From NCBI GenBank assembly GCA_016931855.1, contig JAFGDZ010000047.1, positions 1-41,741 on the forward strand: a DNA stretch of 41,741 nt, given 5' to 3'. Below the pieces are notes generated by a model. It did no database searches and was not told the DNA's origin. It was given only the letters and a program-made list of their open reading frames with translations. A program made the translations under genes and the position numbers. Below, piece by piece: positions 35,803-41,741 of the stretch (positions are counted from its first letter, which is position 1; each line of letters begins with the position of its first letter). Source of the DNA: Bacteroidales bacterium. Lineage in GTDB: Bacteria; Bacteroidota; Bacteroidia; Bacteroidales; Tenuifilaceae.

Positions 35803-36792
35803 ATGAGGAGAAAAGTTTATATATTGATGATGATGATGTTTCTGGGAGGCCTAGCAGCCGCGCAGCAACAGCCCATTTATAGTCAGTATATGCTAAATCC
35901 ATACTTGTTAAATCCAGCAATTGCTGGCCACGAGGGCATTACCAACATCAACCTAACTGCCCGCGAGCAGTGGTTAGGATACAGCGATGCCCCAAGTACC
36001 TACGCGCTAAGCGCACAAACCCGCATTCTAAAAACCAGCTTTAGGAATCGCTCTAGGTTGATAAAGAACAAGGTTAGGCGCCGCCGCCCCAGCGGAAAAG
36101 TTGGGCTTGGTGCCTACGTGTTTAACGATGAAAACGGAAAGCTAAGGCGTACAGGTCTCCAGGGTACCTACGCTTACCATATATACATTAAGGATTATCA
36201 GCTGAGCTTTGGTGCATCAGTATCGGCATACCAGTTTAAGGCAGATGTTAAAACAACCGACCTGTACAACGGCAGCAACGACCCCCTTGTTCAATCTGGT
36301 GTTGCCAACGCAAAATTCTCCCCCGATGCCAACGTGGGCGTGCTAATTAGCAACGAGAATTTCTATGCAGGGCTATCGGTATCGTCACTATTCCAAAGCG
36401 CCATTCAGTTTGGCGATGGGAACAAGGAGAGCGCCTACCGCTTGCTTCGTAACTACTACCTAATGGGAGGATATACCTACACCCCATACCGTAGCGATAT
36501 TGCCTATGAGCCATCACTTATGCTCTCCTTTACCGAGCGGCTAACCTGGAACGTAGATGCCAACCTAAAGGTGTACTACAAGCAGGACTACTGGGCAGGT
36601 GTATCGTTCCGTACCTCTGGTGCAGCGGTAATGATGCTGGGTATGAAGTACCAAATGTTCTACTTTGGCTACGCCTTCGACTACGGCTTTGGCGATGTAA
36701 GCGCCTTTAACCAGTACGGCTCGCACGAGCTAATGCTGGGCATCCGCTTGGGCGACAATGCACGCCGCTACCGCTGGTTAAACCGATTCTAG
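35803..36792 (+). CDS. PorP/SprF-family T9SS-associated outer-membrane protein
   Basis: A 329-aa protein with a signal peptide (residues 1-20, MRRKVYILMMMMFLGGLAAA) and the family hallmark QQPIYSQYMLNPYLLNPAIAG at its mature N-terminus. It continues with amphipathic beta strands typical of a 14-stranded barrel, such as VGLGAYVFND, YQLSFGASVSAYQF and AGLSVSSLFQ. It ends HELMLGIRLGDNARRYRW. Length is normal for the family. Members retain or present type B CTD cargo at the surface, and here the cargo would be the CHU_C protein upstream. It is the last gene of the cassette, with a terminator at 36817. Confidence 0.95.
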   Translation: MRRKVYILMMMMFLGGLAAAQQQPIYSQYMLNPYLLNPAIAGHEGITNINLTAREQWLGYSDAPSTYALSAQTRILKTSFRNRSRLIKNKVRRRRPSGKVGLGAYVFNDENGKLRRTGLQGTYAYHIYIKDYQLSFGASVSAYQFKADVKTTDLYNGSNDPLVQSGVANAKFSPDANVGVLISNENFYAGLSVSSLFQSAIQFGDGNKESAYRLLRNYYLMGGYTYTPYRSDIAYEPSLMLSFTERLTWNVDANLKVYYKQDYWAGVSFRTSGAAVMMLGMKYQMFYFGYAFDYGFGDVSAFNQYGSHELMLGIRLGDNARRYRWLNRF

Positions 36793-36816
36793 TACATTAC
36801 AACCTATTACATATGG

Positions 36817-36850
36817 CACCCTGCCCCTCAATGAGGGGTGGGGTGTTTTT
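36817..36850 (+). terminator. Intrinsic terminator after the PorP/SprF gene
   Basis: CACCCTGCCCCTC (36817-36829) pairs with GAGGGGTGGGGTG (36833-36845) with two G-T wobbles and a three-base loop, followed by five T residues. Confidence 0.8.
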
Positions 36851-36853
36851 CTT

Positions 36854-37050
36854 GAGGAAGGGGAGGAAGAGGAGGGAGGTAGAGGAAGAGGAGGAATTGG
36901 AAGAAGATTGAGGAAGAGGATGAAGATGAGGAACTGGAAGAAGATTGAGGAATTAGGAGGAATATTGCTGTAGCGCCACAGAATGCTGTAAAAAAACCTG
37001 ACAGGATTTCAAATCCTGTCAGGTTTAAATGTAGGGCTTTAGCCCTGAAT
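36854..37050 (+). repeat. Composite repeat mosaic with long purine tract, copy D
   Basis: A tract of almost pure G and A (36854-36963, GAGGAAG-like words) runs into GAGGAATATTGCTGTAGCGCC, which begins a truncated GTAGCGCCAC palindrome (36970-36989). This is fused to AAACCTGACAGGATTT (36994-37009) and its exact complement (37011-37026), a 16-bp stem with a one-base loop. AGGGCT-TT-AGCCCT follows at 37033-37046. Its sequence matches the inverted copy at 9926-9939. There is no gene. Confidence 0.85.
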
Positions 37051-37092
37051 AAGTAAACACAAACAACCAAACATCAAACCCACTAAAATTCC

Positions 37093-37100
37093 TATCTTTG
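37093..37100 (+). promoter_or_regulatory. -7 box upstream of rbfA
   Basis: TATCTTTG is a full match to the Bacteroidota -7 consensus TAnnTTTG, 16 bases before the ATG at 37117. No clear -33 element was seen. Confidence 0.6.
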
Positions 37101-37116
37101 TAAAAAATAGCATAAA

Positions 37117-37455
37117 ATGGACGGAACAAGATTAAGCAAGGTATCAAGGCAAATCCAAAAGGATTTAGGCGAGATGTTCCAGCGACACTCAGTATCTCTT
37201 TTTCAGGGGCGGATGATAACCGTTACCACCGTAAGAGTTAGCCCCGATTTAGGTTTGGCAAAGGTTTACCTTAGTATATTCCCAACAGAGAATCGTGAGG
37301 CAATTCTTGAGCTGGCCCGCGAGAACGCCAAAACCCTTCGTCACGAGTTAGCCCAAAAGGTAAGGCACCAGCTAAGGATTGTGCCAGAGCTGGCCTTCTT
37401 CCTCGACGACTCGCTCGACTATATCGAGAATATTGATAGGCTCCTAAAGCAGTAG
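37117..37455 (+). CDS. rbfA: 30S ribosome-binding factor A
   Basis: A 112-aa protein of normal RbfA length. It begins RLSKVSRQIQKDLGEMFQR, the usual first helix. The KH-like core VTTVRVSPDLGLAKVYLSIFP (about 35-55) and the ending LRIVPELAFFLDDSLDY (about 87-103) match the family pattern (R-x-P-x-L-x-F-x-x-D). It assists late maturation of the 30S subunit and 16S rRNA in the cytoplasm. It is the first gene of a three-gene unit, two bases before the methyltransferase. Confidence 0.95.
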   Translation: MDGTRLSKVSRQIQKDLGEMFQRHSVSLFQGRMITVTTVRVSPDLGLAKVYLSIFPTENREAILELARENAKTLRHELAQKVRHQLRIVPELAFFLDDSLDYIENIDRLLKQ

Positions 37456-37457
37456 TC

Positions 37458-38228
37458 ATGGTTAAGAACCTCGTATCGCTCTTCTCCAGGTTTATACCAA
37501 GGCATCTACTGCAAAACTGGGCTGCCTTTTTCCTTAGAACCATAGCGTTTGTATATAGCGGTAACAAGTTTCAGGATCCCATTACAGGTAAGCGTTACCG
37601 CAAGCTGCTGCCCTACGGACGCATTGTTTCGCGGCCTAACGCCCTTGCGCCCCACAGCCTTTCGCTTGAGCGGCACCGCCTGCTTTGGCTTTACCTAAAG
37701 GAGCGCACAGGCTTTTTTACCGATAACTTGCGCGTGCTGCACATTGCCCCCGAGTACTGCTTCCTTAAGCCCTTTAAGGCGCTTAGCAATCTGCAGTACA
37801 TCACGGCCGACCTGGTTTCTCCTTGGGCCGACATTAAGCTCGATGTGCGCAGCATTCAGTACCCCGATAGCTCCTTCAACGTAATTATATGCAACCACGT
37901 GCTGGAGCATATCGACGATGAGCAGAAGGCCATGAGTGAGCTCTACCGTGTTATGGCTCCCGGGGGATTTGGTATTTTTCAGGTGCCGTTAGACCCATCG
38001 CTTACCCAAACGCTTGAGAACCCCGCGTACAACACTCCTGCGCTGCGCGAGAAGCATTACGGGCAGCGCGATCATGTTAGGCTTTACGGAACCGATTACG
38101 CCCAAAGACTTCGTAGCGTGGGCTTTACCGTGATTGAGGACAGCTACGTAAAGCAGCTTGCCCCAGAGCTGGTACAGCGGTACGCACTGCCAAAGGATGA
38201 AATTATATACCTCTGCAAAAAGAGCTAA
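37458..38228 (+). CDS. Class I SAM-dependent methyltransferase
   Basis: A 256-aa protein with a Methyltransf_11-type core. The motif I region is VLHIAPEYC (about 93-101), an HIAPE form in place of the glycine-rich loop. Then come YITADLVSPWADIKLDV (about 114-130), NVIICNHVLEHIDDEQ (about 140-155) and YRVMAPGGFGIFQVPL (about 163-178). The N-terminal 60 residues are basic and hydrophobic. The substrate cannot be read from sequence. The position between rbfA and a lipoprotein-transport permease does not settle it. Confidence 0.85.
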   Translation: MVKNLVSLFSRFIPRHLLQNWAAFFLRTIAFVYSGNKFQDPITGKRYRKLLPYGRIVSRPNALAPHSLSLERHRLLWLYLKERTGFFTDNLRVLHIAPEYCFLKPFKALSNLQYITADLVSPWADIKLDVRSIQYPDSSFNVIICNHVLEHIDDEQKAMSELYRVMAPGGFGIFQVPLDPSLTQTLENPAYNTPALREKHYGQRDHVRLYGTDYAQRLRSVGFTVIEDSYVKQLAPELVQRYALPKDEIIYLCKKS

Positions 38229-38231
38229 AAC

Positions 38232-39449
38232 ATGAACCTACCCTTTTTCATCGCCAAGCGATACGTTATTGCCAAGAAGTCGCATAACGTAATCAACATT
38301 ATTTCTGTTATATCGATGATTGGGGTAGCTGTTGGTGTAATGGCTCTTGTGGTTGTGCTGTCGGTTTTTAATGGGTTCGATATGCTTATTCGCAACCTAT
38401 TCTCCACGTTCGATGCCGATCTTAAAATCACCCTAGTTGAGGGGAAAACTTTTAGTGCCGATACATCCATCTTTCTACAAGTAAAAGAGCTAAAGGGCGT
38501 TGCCGTTTATACCGAGGTGTTTGAGGAAACGGCCATGTTTAGCTACGGCTCCAAGCAGCACATTGGCAAGCTAAAGGGCGTTAGCGATAACTACGCCGAC
38601 CTTACGGGAATAGACTCCATGATTGTTGACGGTAAGTTTAGCCTTTGGCTAGGCTCTAACCCGCTGGCCATAATGGGACGGGGAGTTGCCTATCACCTAA
38701 GCGCAAGCCTAGCGCACTTTGATCCGTTAATAATTGATGCCCCTAAACGGGGCGCATCGCCCATGGGGCTTTCGGCCGCCAACGCCTTTAATCGCCGGGC
38801 AATAATGCCTGCAGGTATTTTTAATGTTGATATGGATTACGACCAGAGGTATGTTATTGTGCCCATATCATTGGCTCGTGAGTTGTATGGTTACAGTAAT
38901 GAGGTAACGCATATTGAGTTAAAGCTCAGCTCCGATGCCGACTCCAAGGTCATACAGCAGCAAGTACAATCCATTGTAGGCGGCGGGTTCAAGGTGCTAA
39001 ACCGATATCAACAAAATGAGTCGCTTTACAAAACTATGCGCTCCGAGAAGCTGGCCATTTCGTTTATTCTCACCCTGATACTGGTAATTGCCTCGTTCAA
39101 TATTATAGGCTCCCTGTCCATGCTTATTATTGACAAGCGTAAGGATGTGGAAACCCTTCGTAATCTGGGTGCCGACAATGAGCTTATTCGTAAAATATTC
39201 ATGGCCGAGGGGATTATAATCTCCTTTGTGGGTTCCGTTGTTGGGATAATACTGGGTATAGGCATTTGCTTGGCTCAAATCCACTTAGGGTTGGTAAAAC
39301 TTTCGGGTACAGGAACTTTTATTATTGACGCCTATCCTGTTGATATTCAATATTTAGATATTATATACATTCTCCTTGCCGTAATAGTAATTGGCTACAT
39401 ATCAGCCCGCTTCCCGGTGAGGTACATAACCAATAAGATATTAAATTAG
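38232..39449 (+). CDS. LolC/LolE-like lipoprotein-releasing ABC transporter permease
   Basis: A 405-aa inner-membrane protein. It has a cytoplasmic start FIAKRYVIAKKSHNVINIIS, a first membrane helix at about 24-46 (ISMIGVAVGVMALVVVLSVFNGF), and a large periplasmic MacB-type domain at about 47-270. Three C-terminal helices lie at about 273-299, 327-349 and 376-393. This is the FtsX/LolC/E topology. It probably works with a separately encoded LolD-type ATPase to release outer-membrane lipoproteins. It is three bases downstream of the methyltransferase gene. Confidence 0.9.
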   Translation: MNLPFFIAKRYVIAKKSHNVINIISVISMIGVAVGVMALVVVLSVFNGFDMLIRNLFSTFDADLKITLVEGKTFSADTSIFLQVKELKGVAVYTEVFEETAMFSYGSKQHIGKLKGVSDNYADLTGIDSMIVDGKFSLWLGSNPLAIMGRGVAYHLSASLAHFDPLIIDAPKRGASPMGLSAANAFNRRAIMPAGIFNVDMDYDQRYVIVPISLARELYGYSNEVTHIELKLSSDADSKVIQQQVQSIVGGGFKVLNRYQQNESLYKTMRSEKLAISFILTLILVIASFNIIGSLSMLIIDKRKDVETLRNLGADNELIRKIFMAEGIIISFVGSVVGIILGIGICLAQIHLGLVKLSGTGTFIIDAYPVDIQYLDIIYILLAVIVIGYISARFPVRYITNKILN

Positions 39450-39485
39450 AGGTAGAGGAGGGAGATTGAGGTAGAGGAGGAAGTA
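39450..39485 (+). repeat. Purine-rich tract
   Basis: GAGGTAGAGGAGG-type words start right after the permease stop codon and end at AAGTAAAA. The composition matches the tracts at 36854 and 41411, but no palindromic module follows. The gap to 39600 holds nothing else that I recognise. Confidence 0.7.
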
Positions 39486-39600
39486 AAACAAAGAAGCGGA
39501 ATACTCGGAAGTTAGTCAGAAATCATGGAAAAGAGAAAACATCCAAACAATTATACTCGTCCATAAACGAGACTAAATACCAAACACAATAAACTAAACA

Positions 39601-40551
39601 CTAAACTTTCCCTCTTCCCCCAAGGTACTCCTGCTCCGTTTGCCCAGGAGTTGGAATAAACGATGCCGATACACCCAACGCATGCAGATCCATTATGGTG
39701 CTGTAGCCCGATCGGCAAACCACCTTTTTGGCGCTTTTTAGCGCAATGGCCAGTTCATTATCGGGCAAATGGGGTACAATGCAGGTATCCCCATTCCATA
39801 AGGGCGAAGAGCCTTTTTGTGGGAGTCCTTCAATAATAATCGCACGCAAATTACCCCTTTGGGCAACCCCTTTCATGGTATCAACCAGTATGGAGCGATG
39901 TGGTTCTGGCCCCGATGCTAAAACCAGCAAGTCCCACACCTTTTCCTGCTCGGGAATATCCATTTGGCTAAATCGCGATAGCGGGCCAATGTACCGTGCG
40001 TTGGCAGTAAGCCTTAACCCATGCGACAGCTTTCCCGATAGGTTTTGCTCCCCCTCGTAATCGGGAATCCAAACCTGGGTAAACCTAGAGGCAAACCATC
40101 TAATAACCGCCATAGCAATAGGTTCGGCCCAGCCAAAGGGTTTGGGCAGCAGCAGCCGCAGCTGATGGGTAATTAGCACCGTTTGGATAGATGCATTGAA
40201 CAACCCGTACCTATTATCGGAGATTATAACATCGGCACCCAGCTGTTTTGCCAGCCGTTTGGCCCTGCGGTGCTCCCAGAGGGCAAAAAACGGAAGCCAT
40301 AGCGCATAGCCAATTAAAGGCAGCAGCTGCGATTCGCCTCTTGAGAATAGAATGGTTTGCGATGGAAAATGAATGGGCTCAAGGCTAGGAAAAGCTTGTT
40401 TTAGCAACGCATTGGTATGACTATCGCCAGCAACAGTTACCCTGTTGCCATTGGCTAATAAGTTCTTAATGATTGGAATAAGTCGTGCAGCATGACCAAG
40501 CCCCCAGCCAAGGGGGCACACAAGCACCGTTTTGTGCTTGATTGGCTCCAT
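39601..40551 (-). CDS. Family 28-like glycosyltransferase, C-terminus shortened
   Basis: A 316-aa MurG/GT28-like protein. The N-terminal domain starts TVLVCPLGWGLGHAARLIPI (about 9-28), and the middle carries ISDNRYGLFN and VLITHQLRLLLP. The C-terminal domain ends VCRSGYSTIMDLHALG, FIPTPGQTEQEYL and then GGRGKV-stop. In relatives as I recall them, the PGQxEQ motif is followed by several dozen more residues, so the protein looks truncated. The last codons are a purine run like the intergenic tracts nearby. It may still fold, or it may be a decaying gene. It is four bases from the radical SAM gene upstream and probably co-transcribed. Confidence 0.75.
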   Translation of the reverse strand: MEPIKHKTVLVCPLGWGLGHAARLIPIIKNLLANGNRVTVAGDSHTNALLKQAFPSLEPIHFPSQTILFSRGESQLLPLIGYALWLPFFALWEHRRAKRLAKQLGADVIISDNRYGLFNASIQTVLITHQLRLLLPKPFGWAEPIAMAVIRWFASRFTQVWIPDYEGEQNLSGKLSHGLRLTANARYIGPLSRFSQMDIPEQEKVWDLLVLASGPEPHRSILVDTMKGVAQRGNLRAIIIEGLPQKGSSPLWNGDTCIVPHLPDNELAIALKSAKKVVCRSGYSTIMDLHALGVSASFIPTPGQTEQEYLGGRGKV

Positions 40552-40554
40552 CGT

Positions 40555-41328
40555 TTATCCGGTTACCTGAACAGGGATGCCTAGCGCCTCTACTCTATGG
40601 GCAATTTGCCTAAGCTCATCAACGGAGACTCTCTCAAGATTCTCGGCAGGGGTGTCACGGGCGATGGTGTAAACCATAACCTCCTTAGGGTTAATCTCGT
40701 TAAGGAGCTCAAGCCAGCGGCTAATCTCCTCGGGGCTAGTATTGTCAATGGCAACGCCCTTGTAGGTTCCTCTAAGGAAAAGGGTTTGCAGAATTAGGTT
40801 GCCTTTAAACTGCTTTAGGTTCTCAACAATTTGCTCAACGGTAACCTTTGTTTTAGGCTGATTTAAAATCCTAAAAGTGGCATCAATACCTGAGTCTAAC
40901 TTCAGGATATTCTGATCGACCTTTAGTAAAGCCTTTACCACATCGGGTTTGTGAAGATATGTTGAGTTGGATAGAACGGCAATTTCCGCATCGGGAAAGA
41001 AGTGGTTCCTAACCTCGATGGTATCGTTAATAATTCCGGCAAAGTCGGGGTGAAGCGTTGGCTCACCGTTTCCTGCAAAGGTAATAACATCAAGGTCTTC
41101 GCCATCCTCAAGCATCTCGGCAAGTTTCTCCTCAAGCGATTCGCGAACGCTTTGGCGCGTAGGGAGTTTTCCCGATGATACAGCATTAGTCCATCCGCAC
41201 TCGCAGTAAATGCAGTCGAATGAGCAAACTTTTGAATTGGTTGGCAGGAGGTTAACTCCTAGTGAGATGCCTAATCGTCGGCTTTTTACTGGACCAAAGA
41301 CGATACTATCGAAAAGAAACGTACCCAT
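40555..41328 (-). CDS. Radical SAM protein (COG0731-like)
   Basis: A 257-aa protein with the radical SAM cluster-binding motif CX3CX2C at Cys35, Cys39 and Cys42 (VCSFDCIYCECG). It is preceded by FGPVKSRRLGISLGVNLLP, which is characteristic of the short TYW1-related group annotated as Fe-S oxidoreductases. VITFAGNGEPTLHPDF (about 80-95) is the GNGEPT motif that contacts S-adenosylmethionine. The reaction is not known from sequence. It is the first gene of a minus-strand pair, with a -7 box at 41348. Confidence 0.88.
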   Translation of the reverse strand: MGTFLFDSIVFGPVKSRRLGISLGVNLLPTNSKVCSFDCIYCECGWTNAVSSGKLPTRQSVRESLEEKLAEMLEDGEDLDVITFAGNGEPTLHPDFAGIINDTIEVRNHFFPDAEIAVLSNSTYLHKPDVVKALLKVDQNILKLDSGIDATFRILNQPKTKVTVEQIVENLKQFKGNLILQTLFLRGTYKGVAIDNTSPEEISRWLELLNEINPKEVMVYTIARDTPAENLERVSVDELRQIAHRVEALGIPVQVTG

Positions 41329-41347
41329 GTTTGTTTTGAAATTGCCA

Positions 41348-41355
41348 CAAAGGTA
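41348..41355 (-). promoter_or_regulatory. -7 box upstream of the radical SAM gene
   Basis: On the minus strand this reads TACCTTTG, a full match to TAnnTTTG, 19 bases before the ATG at 41328. No convincing -33 element was found. Confidence 0.55.
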
Positions 41356-41410
41356 ATAAAAAAGGAATACCTAACCTTTTTTATCTTTTTTGTTTATATG
41401 ATATAGAGCA

Positions 41411-41709
41411 GATTAGGAAGAGAGGGAGGGGAGGGAGAGGAGGAAGTGGAGGGAGATGAGGAATATTAATGTAGCGCCACGGCATGCCGTGGCGAATACC
41501 GGAATTATCAGAAACCCAACATCAATTCCTGTATTTGTAGCGCCACAATATCTTGTGGCGATTTATAGCAGCGAGGATTATTAACCCACCCCTGACAGGG
41601 TTTCAAACCCTGTCAGGGCTTGTCCCCTTTAGCGTCTCCGCGAACAAAGAATCAGCCACGAAGTGGCTTAATCTCAATAACCGTGGGCGCAGCAAAGCAG
41701 CCCACGGGA
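41411..41709 (+). repeat. Composite palindromic repeat mosaic, copy E
   Basis: This is the most complete copy. A purine tract (41411-41462) runs into GAGGAATATTAATGTAG. Palindromes of the GTAGCGCCAC type follow at 41471-41494 (GGCATGCC core) and 41537-41565 (AATATCTT core). The spacer AGCGAGGATTA and the CCTGACAGGGTTT palindrome (41591-41617, one-base loop) come next, then CCCCTTTAGCGTCTCCGCGAA and GCCACGAAGTGGC (41654-41666). A CCGTGGGC/GCCCACGG hairpin (41681-41707) ends the block. No gene is visible to the end of the window. Confidence 0.85.
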
Positions 41710-41741
41710 AGTAGCCCACAGCGCCTCGGCCCAGAAAGGGT

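Noticed and set aside
36828-37070. Minus-strand open frame with a poly-Ser run
   Set aside because: The Ser run is the translation of the purine-rich repeat tract, and the rest covers a terminator and palindromic repeats.

Overview
The window looks like chromosomal DNA from a Bacteroidota bacterium, probably Bacteroidales or a related order. The evidence is a PorP/SprF-family outer-membrane protein, a type IX secretion (T9SS) type B sorting domain, TAnnTTTG-type -7 promoter boxes, no obvious Shine-Dalgarno sequences, and a Wza/Wzc/Wzx/Wzy exopolysaccharide locus of the Bacteroidota kind. The assignment is inferred from gene content only.

Layout: (1) 1-598, a mosaic of short palindromic repeats, then the promoter region of a giant secreted protein. 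(2) 599-9637 (+), a 3012-aa secreted protein with CUB domains, beta-helix-like repeats, a cleaved-adhesin-like domain and Ig/PKD-like C-terminal domains. (3) 9638-10301, two further copies of the repeat mosaic, two of whose palindromes also look like intrinsic terminators. (4) 10302-23018 (+), an eleven-gene polysaccharide operon: export lipoprotein, Wzc-like tyrosine kinase, flippase, polymerase, four glycosyltransferases, an acyltransferase, a formyltransferase-like protein and a NodB-like deacetylase. Its centre is clearly AT-rich. It ends at a hairpin able to work in both directions. (5) 23127-32741 (-), a second giant secreted protein (3204 aa), a diverged relative of the first and convergent with the operon. 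(6) 32742-33620, a long divergent intergenic region. (7) 33621-36792 (+), a three-gene T9SS-type cassette: a 329-aa secreted protein, a small type B CTD (CHU_C) protein read from a TTG codon, and a PorP/SprF protein. (8) 37117-39449 (+), rbfA, a methyltransferase and a LolC/E-like permease. (9) 39601-41328 (-), a radical SAM gene followed by a C-terminally shortened glycosyltransferase. (10) 41329-41741, another repeat mosaic.

The most interesting signal is a short C-terminal motif shared by the two giant proteins and the 329-aa protein. The consensus is P-x-T-G-P-x-Y-H-I-x-N-x-[FW], and it ends two residues before each stop codon. It resembles neither the type A nor the type B T9SS C-terminal domain that I know. 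One of the three proteins sits directly beside a CHU_C/PorP-SprF pair, so I propose that the motif is a sorting, docking or assembly tag: the CHU_C protein, held by the PorP/SprF protein, would anchor GPxYHI-tailed proteins, and the polysaccharide made by the intervening operon could form the same surface matrix. The motif is seen directly in the sequence. The mechanism is inference.

A second unusual feature is a composite intergenic repeat, a set of at least five palindromic and purine-rich modules that recur in partly conserved order in both orientations.
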